Part shown: piece by piece, positions 1-8,899 of the stretch | Numbering within the stretch: position 1 is the stretch's first letter | Layout of the letters: every line of letters begins with the position of its first letter | Assembly: GCA_903929475.1 (NCBI GenBank) | Contig: CAIYUV010000271.1 | Location: forward strand, 1-39,349 | Direction of reading: 5' to 3' | DNA from: an uncultured Spartobacteria bacterium | Lineage (GTDB): Bacteria > Verrucomicrobiota > Verrucomicrobiia > Chthoniobacterales > Chthoniobacteraceae | DNA: 39,349 bases | Notes under the pieces: model-generated | What the model was told of the DNA's origin: nothing | The model's input: only the letters and a program-made list of their open reading frames with translations | Databases searched by the model: none | Made by a program: the position numbers and the translations under genes

Positions 1-1
1 G

Positions 2-655
2 CACGCCGCTGCGCTGCAAAAAGACGCGCAACTCGAAGCGCGCATCGAGGCATTTGAAATGGCGTTCAAGATGCAGACCGAGGCGACCGAGGCGTTCGAC
101 GTGAACAAGGAGCCTGCGGATATTCAGGAAATGTATGGCAAGACCGACATGGGCTCGAAGCTGCTCGTCGCACGCCGCCTCGTGGAACGCGGCGTCCGCT
201 TTGTGCAAGTCGAGCACGGCGGCTGGGACATGCACGGCGGCATCGGAACCGCACTGCCTCGCACAGCAGGCGCGATTGATACGCCCGCAACGGCGCTCAT
301 CAAAGACCTCAAGCAACGCGGCCTGCTCGACAGCACGCTGATCATCTGGGGCGGCGAATTTGGGCGCACCGTGACAAAGGATCGCAATGGCAACGACGCT
401 CCCGGACGCGATCACAACGGCAAAGCGATGGTCGCATGGATGGCCGGCGGCGGCGTGAAAGGCGGACAAACCTACGGCGCGACCGATGAATTCGGAGCCA
501 GAGCCGTGGAAAACAAAGTCCACATCCACGACTTGCACGCGACGCAGCTCGCGCTCCTCGGCTTCGATCACGAGAAGCTCACCTATCGCTACAATGGCCG
601 CGACTTCCGCCTCACTGATAACTACGGCAAAGTCGTAAAGGCGCTCATCGGATAA
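2..655 (+). CDS. DUF1501 family protein, C-terminal part (5' end outside window)
   Basis: The reading frame is open from base 2, so the gene begins left of the window; about 217 residues remain. The visible part is typical of the C-terminal half of DUF1501 proteins, which have an alkaline phosphatase/sulfatase-like fold and are usually Tat-exported. Family blocks seen are AFKMQTEATEAFDVNKE, LLVARRLVERGVRFVQVEHG, GGEFGRTV, GRDHNGKAM, AGGGVKGGQTYGATDEFG, HDLHATQLALLGFDHEKLTY and the terminal NGRDFRLTDNYGKVVKALI. Two complete paralogues lie at 15337-16767 and 16779-18161. In planctomycetes and Verrucomicrobia DUF1501 genes usually follow a PSD1/cytochrome gene, so the missing upstream sequence may encode one (inference). 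The biochemical role is not established. The frame is intact to its TAA stop. Confidence 0.9.
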   Translation, partial: HAAALQKDAQLEARIEAFEMAFKMQTEATEAFDVNKEPADIQEMYGKTDMGSKLLVARRLVERGVRFVQVEHGGWDMHGGIGTALPRTAGAIDTPATALIKDLKQRGLLDSTLIIWGGEFGRTVTKDRNGNDAPGRDHNGKAMVAWMAGGGVKGGQTYGATDEFGARAVENKVHIHDLHATQLALLGFDHEKLTYRYNGRDFRLTDNYGKVVKALIG

Positions 656-661
656 GAGCGG

Positions 662-1215
662 CTACGGCTTGCCTGTAGTGAAAACTCCTGCGGCGGCCTT
701 CACACTGATCTTCTGATTGCGTGCGTATGCGGCAGCGGCACGTTGGAGAATTTTCTCGGGCGATTCCTTGGCAGTCCAGCCATCGAGCGCAGCACGAAGT
801 AGAAAACCGCCGGGATACATGAGTTGCGTAGTGAGCAGGACAGGCTTCGCATTCACGGCGGCGAGATGTGAAGAAAAGAAATCCGCACTTTTGCAGCAGA
901 GCACAATCGCTTCACGGCCCGGCCCGCGCTTGGCGGTTGCAGCGGCGGGGAGTTGGAAATCCATAAGCCCATCGTGGCCAAATGTAGGCTACGAGCGGCA
1001 AATTTGGATCAGACCCCCTCACTCCCCGACGCCCGTCCCCGTTCTGACCGCTTCCGGTGCGGCGGGCGCGAAAGCAAATTCCTTGCAGTAAAATTCTTCG
1101 CCCGCCCAAACCGGATGGCCTTTTCGAGATCGAGCGCCAGCACGCGCCGACCGGGCGCATCATCACCGGCCAGCAAAGTCGTGGCGCAGAGAAATGGAAT
1201 TATTTTGCGAACCAT
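662..1215 (-). pseudogene. Decayed secreted protein of the GHDGLMDF family (frameshifted)
   Basis: Three pieces in different frames read as one broken gene. A signal-peptide-like start, MVRKIIPFLCATTLLAGDD, begins at 1215. A middle piece ends NLPLVAYI near 984. A C-terminal piece starting PTFGHDGLMDFQLP is open from 988 to the stop at 662. Joining VAYI to GHDGLMDF needs a single-base shift at about 981-985. I recall VAYVGHDGLMDF followed by a cysteine/Lys segment, LLTT, a tyrosine/proline region and a Trp-containing helix as a conserved uncharacterised family in soil bacteria; the C-terminal piece shows those features. Intact relatives are longer between the signal peptide and this motif, so internal sequence seems lost. 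It lies 43 bases downstream of the PSD1 gene on the same strand. Alternatively, the 100-residue C-terminal frame could be expressed from its own ATG at 964. Confidence 0.5.
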
Positions 1216-1258
1216 GTCATCAACCAACCCGCGAGCGGCGTGCTTACTAGTGCCGCCG

Positions 1259-4228
1259 TCAGTTCACATAAGCCATCTCGTTCGTGAAAAGCAGTGCGTG
1301 TGTGTAAAGTTCCCATGCTGTCAGCGGCTTTCGCTCGACGATCTCGCCCTCGTTTTTAATCGTGATTTTGTTTCCGTTTTTACCGTTCGCTTTTTTCATC
1401 GCCCTCATCTGTGATTGTTTGACATCCAGTTCGGCAACTTCAACGGAACCGGAGACAAATGCACTGTTTTCAGCAAGGAAACGTGCCGCCAGATCCAATT
1501 CCTCCGCGCGCGGAATTCGCTGAAACAATATCGCGTAAAGCGCACGCACCCGTGATGCGTCGTCCTTCGCACTGGTAAACTCCGGCCGCTGCGTCACCTT
1601 CCGCGCTACGTCCACAGCCATCGGGCTGTTCATCAAAAATAGCGCTTGTTGCGGCACAATGCTTGTCGAGCGTTTCGAGTTCGGCATGTCGGGATTGCTG
1701 AAATCAAACTGCGACATCAACTCCGGCAGGTTGCCGCGATCGATAAAACCATACACGCTCCTGCGGTAACTGTAGGGCTCGTCTGTAAGGTTGATTGGTT
1801 TTCCGCCGATTTGCGGGTCGAGTTTTCCACTGAATGAGAGCAGCGAGTCGCGGATGGCTTCGAAGTCGAGCCGGCGAATGTTTGCACGCCATAGCAGGCG
1901 ATTTTGTGGATCCCGCACCTCGTAATCCGGGCGTGTCGTGGCGGACTGCTGATAGGTGTTGCTTGTCAGAATGAGCTTGTGCAGCCGCTTGAGGCTTCCG
2001 CCGGACTGCATAAAATGCGCGGCGAGCCATTCTAGAAGTTCGGGATGGCTTGGTTTTTCGCTCTGCACACCGAGGTCGTCGGGTGTGGGCACGAATCCAT
2101 CGCCGAAATGGTGCATCCACGCACGATTCACCGCCACTCGCGCCGTAAGAGGATGTGCGGCGATGCACTGCGCCAGTTCCCAACGACCGCTGCCTTCTTT
2201 GAATGGTTGAGGTTTGCCGCTGTAGGTCAGTATTTCCAAGAAACGGCGCGGCACTATGTCCCCCTTGTTTTCGGACTGGCCGCGGATAAAGACGGGTGAG
2301 TTGCGCGGATTCGGGATGTCATTGATGACCATCGCGCGCGCAGGGGCACCCGGGTGCGTGAGTTCGAGGGTGTTGATATCGTTGAAGGCAAATTGCTGCA
2401 TCCCTTTCATCGCCATTTTCCGATCTGGAAAGCGCTGAATCGCATCACGGATTGCGACAGCGTCGAGTTCACAGTTCGGGATTACCCGCACCGGGAATTC
2501 AAGCAGTTGTATCACTTCCGGCTGGATGCCCGCCGTAGCCGCCGCAGGTTCTGCTGCCTTCTCAGCCTGTTCCATGAACGCCTTTGCGTGCGGTTCGATT
2601 GCATTGAAAAGTTTTCCGTAGAGCGCCGCAACATCGTCCACGTTGTGGGGCGTGGGGCTCGCCTTGAAAAGATTCAGCAAGAGCGTATTCACCGGCTTGC
2701 GGTCGCGGGGCTTGGTTTCAGTCTGTATGTCCGTGATGATTTTTTGCGCGCGCCCGGCGAAGTCCTCCGTAGGCAAATCAAGAAACTGTGCCCACAGTCC
2801 GAATACCGGGTCGCGAGTATTCCTGACGCGCCCGGACAGGTATTTCACGATGTCCTCCTCGAGCCCTTTGTCCCGCATGTAATCATTGCGCTCCGCCTGC
2901 TCTTCGCGGCTGAGCTTCTGGCCGTTCCCCCAGAGTGTAACGAGCAGGTAGTCGGCGGCATGGCTGCGAAAATCGCTCATGTAGCGTCCGACTATCCGGT
3001 AGTAAGTCTCGCGGTTTTTCTGCTCAAACATCGCCTCCTTCGTAGCAAAATCGCGAAACTTTTCCGGATCCACCGGCGTGCCAACGAGTGGTTTCTCCTT
3101 CGGCTCAAAAACGGACGAGAAGATGCCGTGGAGCGCGTAGTAATCCTCGGTCGGAATGGGATCGAACATGTGATCGTGGCAGCGTGCGCAAACCACCGTG
3201 AGCCCCAGAAAACCTTTAGAGACCACATCGATTCGATCGTTGATTTCGTCGTTCTTATTTTTGAACCGCTGTCCAACCGTCAAAAAACCAAGCGCCGCCA
3301 GCCGCGGGTCGTTTTCCTCGATATTTGAAATGCGATCCGCTGCGAGCTGTTCGATGACGAAATCGCGGTAGGGCTTGTCGTCGTTAAATGATTGGATGAC
3401 GTAGTCACGGTAAGTCCATGCGTGTGCGTAACGATAATCCTCGGCGACTTTTTTGTCCCCGCCAGTCGTGTCCGAATACCGTGCAGTGTCCAGCCAGTGG
3501 CGTCCCCATCGTTCACCGTAGTGCGGGGAAGCGAGCAGACGATCCACCACGCGCTCCCAAGCATCGGGTGCGCGGTCATTGACGAAAGCCGACACTTCCT
3601 GCGGTGATGGTGGAAGCCCCGTCAGGTCGTATGATGCCCTGCGTATGAGCGCCTCCCGTGTTGCCGGCGGGTTTGGAGTCATGCGGGCGGCTTCGAGCTT
3701 CGCTAGAACAAAGGCATCGATCGGATTACGCACCCACTCTTTTAACTTCACCTGCGGCGCCGAAAATTCAGAGAGTGGCTGGTAGGCCCAGTGAAGTTTT
3801 GCATCGTCGTTCAAGCCGCTGAGTTTCCCTACAATTTTTCCATTGGCCGGAGCCAGCCGCGGGTCGGGCGCTCCCATCTTTACCCATTCAGAGAGTGCAG
3901 CGATGTCCTTGTCGGGAAGTTTGCCACCACCGTTTTTGGGAGGCATCGCTGTGTCGGGATCAGTATAATTGACTGCCTTGATCAGCCGGCTCGCCGCAGG
4001 GTCTCCTGTTTTGATCACCGCTCCGTCATCGCCCCCCTTCAGCACGCCGTCCCGGGTGTCCAGGGTGAGACCTCCCTTCGCCTTTCCTTTTTCGATGCTG
4101 TGGCACTTGTAGCAATTCTCCGCGAGCACGGGGCGCACTTTGCTTTCAAAAAAATCGAGTTGCTCCTTGGTCGGCTCAGCGGCCATGGAGCCGTGAATCG
4201 CAAGAGCGAGAAATAGCGCGAGTTTCAT
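1259..4228 (-). CDS. PSD1 and planctomycete cytochrome C domain protein (DUF1549/DUF1553)
   Basis: This 989-residue exported protein starts with a short Sec signal (MKLALFLALAIHGSMA). A PSCyt1 cytochrome-like domain follows, with heme motif CYKCH at residues 39-43. Next comes the DUF1549/PSCyt2 domain (about 170-400), with block TYDLTGLPP-type sequence, LLASPHYGERWGRHWLD and a second CxxCH, CARCH, at 347-351. The C-terminal DUF1553/PSD1 domain (about 640-960) contains RGQSENKGDIVPRRFLEIL, LTARVAVNRAWMHHFG, HPELLEWLAAHF and KLILTSNTYQQSATTRPD. The domain order and length are normal for the family, which is abundant in Planctomycetes and Verrucomicrobia and proposed, without direct proof, to act in polysaccharide-linked oxidation at the cell surface. 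It faces the lipoprotein gene at 4406 across a divergent spacer of 177 bases. Compare the truncated paralogue at 4925. Confidence 0.93.
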   Translation of the reverse strand: MKLALFLALAIHGSMAAEPTKEQLDFFESKVRPVLAENCYKCHSIEKGKAKGGLTLDTRDGVLKGGDDGAVIKTGDPAASRLIKAVNYTDPDTAMPPKNGGGKLPDKDIAALSEWVKMGAPDPRLAPANGKIVGKLSGLNDDAKLHWAYQPLSEFSAPQVKLKEWVRNPIDAFVLAKLEAARMTPNPPATREALIRRASYDLTGLPPSPQEVSAFVNDRAPDAWERVVDRLLASPHYGERWGRHWLDTARYSDTTGGDKKVAEDYRYAHAWTYRDYVIQSFNDDKPYRDFVIEQLAADRISNIEENDPRLAALGFLTVGQRFKNKNDEINDRIDVVSKGFLGLTVVCARCHDHMFDPIPTEDYYALHGIFSSVFEPKEKPLVGTPVDPEKFRDFATKEAMFEQKNRETYYRIVGRYMSDFRSHAADYLLVTLWGNGQKLSREEQAERNDYMRDKGLEEDIVKYLSGRVRNTRDPVFGLWAQFLDLPTEDFAGRAQKIITDIQTETKPRDRKPVNTLLLNLFKASPTPHNVDDVAALYGKLFNAIEPHAKAFMEQAEKAAEPAAATAGIQPEVIQLLEFPVRVIPNCELDAVAIRDAIQRFPDRKMAMKGMQQFAFNDINTLELTHPGAPARAMVINDIPNPRNSPVFIRGQSENKGDIVPRRFLEILTYSGKPQPFKEGSGRWELAQCIAAHPLTARVAVNRAWMHHFGDGFVPTPDDLGVQSEKPSHPELLEWLAAHFMQSGGSLKRLHKLILTSNTYQQSATTRPDYEVRDPQNRLLWRANIRRLDFEAIRDSLLSFSGKLDPQIGGKPINLTDEPYSYRRSVYGFIDRGNLPELMSQFDFSNPDMPNSKRSTSIVPQQALFLMNSPMAVDVARKVTQRPEFTSAKDDASRVRALYAILFQRIPRAEELDLAARFLAENSAFVSGSVEVAELDVKQSQMRAMKKANGKNGNKITIKNEGEIVERKPLTAWELYTHALLFTNEMAYVN

Positions 4229-4405
4229 ATTGGTATGTTGACGGCAGGGCGGAAATTCTCAAAGGCATGATCTCACGCCCTTCGCACGAAGCAAGCAGGG
4301 TTTGTATCAAATAACATCGTTTTTAGCAGGCCGCTTTGCTGAACGAAATGCATCGTCCGCAGTCGAACCTTGCCGCCAAAGAACAGTCCTGCCAGATTCC
4401 GAGCC

Positions 4406-4618
4406 GTGAAATTTCTGCGGCTCTTAGCTCTCGTCTTTCTCACTGGTTGCCAGACCTACACCAAACTCTCTGTCACCGATGATCAAGGTGACCGCATTGC
4501 CGACTGGATCGCCGAAGGAAGCGTGAAAAAAGTCGAGCAGGGCTACGAAATCACCGCTGTCTGCCGCCGAACGGAAATCCCGCCGTGGTTGCGCAAAATG
4601 TTCAATACCACCGTCTGA
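4406..4618 (+). CDS. Small putative lipoprotein
   Basis: A 70-residue protein using GTG at 4406 as start gives a textbook lipoprotein signal: basic/hydrophobic VKFLRLLALVFLTGC with lipobox L-T-G-C and the lipidated Cys at residue 15. The mature part is about 56 residues, with DDQGDRIADWIAEGSVKK and QGYEITAVCRR. An ATG at 4370 in the same frame would add 12 residues rich in Pro and Arg and would spoil the signal, so the GTG is preferred. I do not recognise a functional domain. It is the first rightward gene after the divergent spacer with the PSD1 gene and is followed at once by the ThuA remnant. The codon pattern looks like genuine coding sequence, but no function can be assigned. Confidence 0.6.
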   Translation: MKFLRLLALVFLTGCQTYTKLSVTDDQGDRIADWIAEGSVKKVEQGYEITAVCRRTEIPPWLRKMFNTTV

Positions 4619-4619
4619 T

Positions 4620-4928
4620 GCCAAAAACATACGCAACCGCAACGAGATTTGCGATCAACTCCACATCAGCCCCAAAGCACATCCGCTGGCCGAGGCCAGC
4701 TTGGAAGAAGGAATGCAACCCGCTACTTACCGGAAAATCCCTCAGATGTGGTCGGTTGAAAAGGATGGCTATCGAGCCTTCGCATGGATTCAGGGCCTCC
4801 GATGGACATCCTTTGAGCAACCGGCCTTTCGCCTCGTGCTTCTCCGCGCGATTGCCTGGACTGGCCGGAGATCGAATACCAATGAATTTTGTTCCGGAGG
4901 AGAGCTCCATACATTAACGAACCCATGA
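4620..4928 (+). pseudogene. ThuA-like domain remnant (C-terminal third)
   Basis: The frame is open from before 4620 to the TGA at 4926-4928. It reads NEICDQLHISPKAHPLAEASL, then a segment RAFAWIQGLRW followed by SFEQPAFRLVLLRAIAWTGRR. This matches the end of ThuA-like (glutamine amidotransferase-fold) proteins, where a strand of the type RAFVWMQGH is followed by a helix of the type LLRGIAWA. The N-terminal two thirds of the domain is absent, and no convincing start codon or SD precedes the conserved part; the first ATG is at 4701. The stop codon overlaps the start of the next PSD1 gene as ATGA (4925-4928), an arrangement of translationally coupled genes, so an intact ThuA gene probably once led this operon. 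A complete ThuA protein is encoded at 12184-13176. Confidence 0.5.
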
Positions 4929-7723
4929 TACAGGTCTCATCGCAACCAACTTCGATGACGGCTGGAATCGGCCTTTCTCTCACCGTGATACTTGCTTCAT
5001 GGTGCCATGCTACGACGCCAGGACAAATAGAGTTTTTTGAAAAAAACATCCGCCCGGTTCTTGTGGAACGCTGTTATGAATGCCACAGCGCCACCAGCAA
5101 GAAGCTCAAGGGAGGGCTCCGGCTCGATTCGAAGGCCGGATTTTTGCGCGGGGGCGAGACGGGGCCGGCGATTGTTCCCAGTCACGCGGAGAAAAGCCTG
5201 CTGATTGAATGCGTCGAGTATGGCAACCGTGACCTGCAAATGCCACCGAAGGAGCGTCTGCCTGATGCCATTATCGAAAACCTTAAAAAATGGGTGAACG
5301 ACGGTGCCGCCGACCCCCGCGATGAAGAGCCAAGCCTCAAACTGACTGGCGTGGATAACCAAGGCAAAGCGCACTGGGCATTTCAACCCATCCGTGACCC
5401 CGCGCTTCCCCCGCTGGACAATCCAATCACTCAAAAAACCAATCCCATTGACCAGTTCGTTGCCGCAAAGCTAAGGGAGCGCGGCCTGCATCCCTCGCCC
5501 GAGGCGGCAAGACGGATATTGATCCGCCGTGCAACCTACGACCTGACCGGCCTTCCCCCGACACCCGGGGAGATCGACGCATTTCTCAAGGACACCTCGA
5601 CCAATGCCTTCGAGCAGATGATTGATCGGCTGCTGGCCTCGCCACGCTATGGGGAACGATGGGGACGCTGGTGGCTCGATGTGGCCCGCTACGCCGACAC
5701 CAATGGGGTGGATGAAAACAAAGTCATGGCCAACGCCTGGCGCTACCGCGACTGGGTCATTCGCGCGATGAATAACAACAAGAGCTTCGATGATTTCATC
5801 ACGGAGCAACTTGCCGGGGACCTTCTGCCGACCGATGGATTAAGAGAGCAGGAGATCTTCGACCGATGGATCGCCACCGGCTTCCTGGTGCTCGGGCCGA
5901 AGCTTTTGGCGGAGCAGGACAAAACCAAGATGGCCATGGATATTGTGGATGAACAAATCGATGTCGTAAGCCGCGCCTTTTTGGGGCTAACGGTGACCTG
6001 CGCGCGCTGCCACGATCACAAGTTCGATCCAGTTTCCACGCGGGACTATTACGCGCTGGCGGGAATCTTTCGCAGCACCAAGACGATGGAGAACCTTGAT
6101 TTCGTCTCAAAGTTCAACGAGCGGCGGATCACCGACGCCGAACATCTTGCGGCGATTCACAGTCACGAAAAGCTGATGGAGGATAAAAACAGGGAAATCA
6201 AGGAAGCCATCAGCCGAGCGAATAAGGAATTGGCTGTGGAGTGGAGGGCGATGCTGCCAAACTGCCTCGCTCTTACAATATCCACGGAAAACCCTCCCGC
6301 TGACGATCCACTGTTGAACAAGCTGGTGGAAGGTTTGAGGAATTTGCTTAGCCAGGACAATGCCACCAATAACGTCAGCCGCACGCTGCGGCGGCTGGCG
6401 TCTGAACCCGACCTGCTGGCCGCTTTTCTCCAGAACGAAAAAAGCGGCCTTGAGGCTGCCAACGGCGTGTTACTTGCACCAGGTCGCATCGGTGCGGCCT
6501 TTCTAGCGGATGGCCACAACCACCTGGAGATGCCTTCCGCGCCAGAGCTGGAACCGCAGCAACTCACGATTGAAGCATGGGTGCGTGTGGGCGAATTGTC
6601 CAAGGACAAGGAGCAACGTTGCTGGATCGTGGGGAAGAATGGCGACGAGAACACGGCCGGACATTTTGCGCTGGCTCACGGGCGGGAACGCCTGGGGGCG
6701 CTGCTCAACATCGCCGGCGGAAAGGACAACCTTTTTGAAGTTTGGAGCAGGAAGATGGATCTGAGCACCGCGCAGTGGCATCATGTGGCGATGACTTTTG
6801 ACGGTTCGGTCATGAAGCTGTTCGTGGATGGTCAATTTGCGGACGCGACGGACGTTGGAAAGCAACGGACGGCAGGCAGCGGCCCACTTGTTCTGGGACA
6901 AAAGCCTGATGGGTCGGCGAGTTTCAAAGGATTGGTGGACGAAGTTCATCTTTACAAGCGCTCGCTCGGTGCGGATCAGCTAAAGGCGCATTTTACAAAT
7001 CCCGGGACAGCAGAGAATGAGGACGTGGTAGCGCGCTGGGAATTTAACGAACTTTCGGATACCCAAAGGGAGGGGTTGGCTTTGATCGAGACGTACGATG
7101 CGCTGTTCGCCCACGGGGGCTGTTTCCACCCGCCTGACGAACCGCGTCAGTATTATCCAAGCAGCACCAAAGAAGTCATTGTGGACTTGGAATCCGCTCG
7201 CGACGCGCTGGAAAAAACCAGGCCGGCCCCCGCGAGCTTTACCTTGGCGGTCGAAGAGAACAAAATTCGGGATCTGCCCGTGCATATCCGCGGCAACCAT
7301 TTGAACTTGGAGAAGGAAACGGTGCCGCGCGGCTTTGTCCAAGTGCTTTGCAGTAATGAAACTCCCAAAGTGGCCAAAGAGCAGAGTGGGCGACTGGAGC
7401 TGGCCCGTTGGCTGACCAGCCATGATCAACCGCTGACCGCCAGGGTCATCGTCAACCGGGTCTGGCAGGCGCATTTTGGCGAAGGAATTGTCCGGACACC
7501 CGACAACTTCGGTGTGCGCGGCGAAACTCCGAGCCATCCGGAATTGTTGGACTGGCTCGCTTCCGAATTCATGCGCTCCGGGTGGAACCTCAAGCAACTC
7601 CATCGTTTGATCATGACCAGCGCGGCCTGGCGGCAGGCAGGTCGTGGGACCTTCGGTGACTGTAAACGCGAAACTGGCGTTTGTTTCACGGGTGCCCGTT
7701 TGCGGCATTCCGGGGCGTTGTGA
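4925..7723 (+). CDS. PSD1/planctomycete cytochrome C/LamG protein, C-terminally truncated
   Basis: An exported 932-residue protein. ATG 4925 is preferred over 4889 because it overlaps the upstream stop (ATGA) and leaves a good signal, GIGLSLTVILASWCHA. Domains in order: PSCyt1 with CYECH at 50-54; DUF1549 with TYDLTGLPPTPGEID, LLASPRYGERWGRWWLD and CARCH at 359-363; a LamG/concanavalin-like insert at about 515-690 (TIEAWVRVGEL, WHHVAMTFDG, LVDEVHLYKRSLG); then the first part of DUF1553/PSD1 (RGNHLNLEKETVPRGF, LTARVIVNRVWQAHFGEGIV, HPELLDWLASEF). Homology stops after LIMTSAAWRQA (about residue 905). The last 27 residues are unlike the family, and the final roughly 200 residues of PSD1, present in the paralogue at 1259-4228, are missing. 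The break at about 7635-7645 coincides with the left edge of the AT-richer accessory patch, so I read it as a rearrangement junction and the product as possibly non-functional. Confidence 0.85.
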   Translation: MIQVSSQPTSMTAGIGLSLTVILASWCHATTPGQIEFFEKNIRPVLVERCYECHSATSKKLKGGLRLDSKAGFLRGGETGPAIVPSHAEKSLLIECVEYGNRDLQMPPKERLPDAIIENLKKWVNDGAADPRDEEPSLKLTGVDNQGKAHWAFQPIRDPALPPLDNPITQKTNPIDQFVAAKLRERGLHPSPEAARRILIRRATYDLTGLPPTPGEIDAFLKDTSTNAFEQMIDRLLASPRYGERWGRWWLDVARYADTNGVDENKVMANAWRYRDWVIRAMNNNKSFDDFITEQLAGDLLPTDGLREQEIFDRWIATGFLVLGPKLLAEQDKTKMAMDIVDEQIDVVSRAFLGLTVTCARCHDHKFDPVSTRDYYALAGIFRSTKTMENLDFVSKFNERRITDAEHLAAIHSHEKLMEDKNREIKEAISRANKELAVEWRAMLPNCLALTISTENPPADDPLLNKLVEGLRNLLSQDNATNNVSRTLRRLASEPDLLAAFLQNEKSGLEAANGVLLAPGRIGAAFLADGHNHLEMPSAPELEPQQLTIEAWVRVGELSKDKEQRCWIVGKNGDENTAGHFALAHGRERLGALLNIAGGKDNLFEVWSRKMDLSTAQWHHVAMTFDGSVMKLFVDGQFADATDVGKQRTAGSGPLVLGQKPDGSASFKGLVDEVHLYKRSLGADQLKAHFTNPGTAENEDVVARWEFNELSDTQREGLALIETYDALFAHGGCFHPPDEPRQYYPSSTKEVIVDLESARDALEKTRPAPASFTLAVEENKIRDLPVHIRGNHLNLEKETVPRGFVQVLCSNETPKVAKEQSGRLELARWLTSHDQPLTARVIVNRVWQAHFGEGIVRTPDNFGVRGETPSHPELLDWLASEFMRSGWNLKQLHRLIMTSAAWRQAGRGTFGDCKRETGVCFTGARLRHSGAL

Positions 7724-7910
7724 TAAAGCGCGTGGAGGGAGGAGGCTTCAGAGCGTCATGACGCGCATGGCCTTTTCTGCTGCCTGCATTTTGTGAATCA
7801 GAGCGAGTGCTTTGGATTCAGCGATTAAACACGCCGATGGAAACGACGAGCTTCATCAAAATAATATAAGGCGCAATAGCGGGTTGTCTCTGGGACGTTC
7901 GTTGCACATC

Positions 7911-8837
7911 TCAAGCTACCGCTGCACTTCCGCAATTTCGCTCCCAGACCGCACGAATTTCCTCGGCAACAGCTTGATAAAGGCCGTTGTCCTGATTCGG
8001 ATCGAGCCAGCCCCACTGGCCGTTCGGGTTCACTTCCAGAAACCATAACCGCCCGCCAACCCGGAGAAAATCAAAACGCCCAAACTCCAAACCCATCTCC
8101 TTCATCATCGCACGAATCCCGACCGCGTCATCTTGAGTCAATTCGCATGGTGGCCAGATCGCTTCATTTATTACCGTCGCAAGACGTGAGTCCACGCCAT
8201 CGAAATCACGTAGCAGTTCGTAGGCAAACAGACGGCCATTCACGAACACAACCGTAACGTCATGCGTCGCAGGAGATTTTTCTTGGACGAACCAGGGAAA
8301 CTCAGCAGAGAGGCATCCTGCATCAACTTCTTTGACGAGCAAATGCGCACCGCTCCCAACTGGCGTCGCAGCGAAACTCTTTACCACCGTGCCAGCACTA
8401 AATCCCCTTGGGTTTACCTCGTGAAAAGCCTTCCACTCGGGAACCGGGAACCAACGCTTCGCCAGCCGCATCTGGCGAACCTTGCTGGCGAATCGCGCTG
8501 GCTTTACGAGGGCAAGCTTCCCCGATGCATAGGCCAGATCCCGAATGCCGTTGAAAAGCTGAACCAGTTCCTCACGACGCCATGCTTCTTCACTGCCGCC
8601 CGCTGGGATATCAATGTAAACGGGATCGAAGAAGAGCTTCCTCAGATAGACTGCATAGGTGCCGTTCTCCTCGCATACGCGGCCTGTCGGATCTTGGATT
8701 CTGAAGCTGTCACCACCGACCTCCCATCGGTAGTGCTTCCATAGATCGATGTTGAAACGAAATAGCGGAATGCCATGCAGCTTAGAAAGCAGATCGCTGG
8801 AGGTATGATCTCCGCTGTGAGTCAGAACAAGCAGCAT
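7911..8837 (-). CDS. MvdC/MvdD-like ATP-grasp peptide ligase (graspetide macrocyclase candidate)
   Basis: A 308-residue cytoplasmic enzyme. The N-terminal pre-ATP-grasp domain begins MLLVLTHSGDHTSSDLL and continues HGIPLFRFNIDLW, as in microviridin maturases. Middle blocks are KPARFASKVRQMRLAKRWF, VVKSF and LLVKEVDAG. The ATP-grasp core has WFVQEKSPATHDVTVVFVNG, then FAYELLRD, MGLEFGRFDFL and the Mg/ATP-binding FLEVNPNGQWGWLD. The last motif matches the EVNPNGQW signature of the MvdC/MvdD/RimK-like ribosomal-peptide maturase group, which makes side-chain ester or amide links between Thr/Ser/Lys and Asp/Glu. The length fits (usually 300-340). The gene lies 62 bases downstream of the 71-residue peptide gene on the same strand, with a hairpin between and no good SD of its own. 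No acetyltransferase, protease or ABC transporter adjoins it. The family assignment is strong; the substrate is inferred. Confidence 0.88.
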   Translation of the reverse strand: MLLVLTHSGDHTSSDLLSKLHGIPLFRFNIDLWKHYRWEVGGDSFRIQDPTGRVCEENGTYAVYLRKLFFDPVYIDIPAGGSEEAWRREELVQLFNGIRDLAYASGKLALVKPARFASKVRQMRLAKRWFPVPEWKAFHEVNPRGFSAGTVVKSFAATPVGSGAHLLVKEVDAGCLSAEFPWFVQEKSPATHDVTVVFVNGRLFAYELLRDFDGVDSRLATVINEAIWPPCELTQDDAVGIRAMMKEMGLEFGRFDFLRVGGRLWFLEVNPNGQWGWLDPNQDNGLYQAVAEEIRAVWERNCGSAAVA

Positions 8838-8845
8838 GGAAGAGA

Positions 8846-8868
8846 GCCGGGGGAAGGTTTCCCCCGGC
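8846..8868 (-). promoter_or_regulatory. Intercistronic hairpin between peptide gene and ATP-grasp gene
   Basis: A perfect 10-bp inverted repeat, 8846-8855 with 8859-8868, has a 3-base loop. It lies between the stop of the peptide gene (8900) and the ATG of the ligase (8837), ending only 8 bases before that ATG. No T-run follows on the minus strand, so it does not look like a full intrinsic terminator. In RiPP operons such stems often protect or attenuate the message so that precursor is made in excess of enzyme. The stem could also restrict ribosome access to the ligase start, which lacks a clear SD. The structure is seen in the sequence; its function is inferred. Confidence 0.6.
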
Positions 8869-8899
8869 GAAGTTGATTTGGCGCGGACGATTCGTTCTT

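Noticed and set aside
7748-7850. Minus-strand stretch ending ALIHKMQAAEKAMRVMTL, which looks like a protein C-terminus and might be a transposase remnant
   Set aside because: Only about 34 codons after a stop, with no start and no diagnostic motif; I could not name a family, so it is not listed as a gene.
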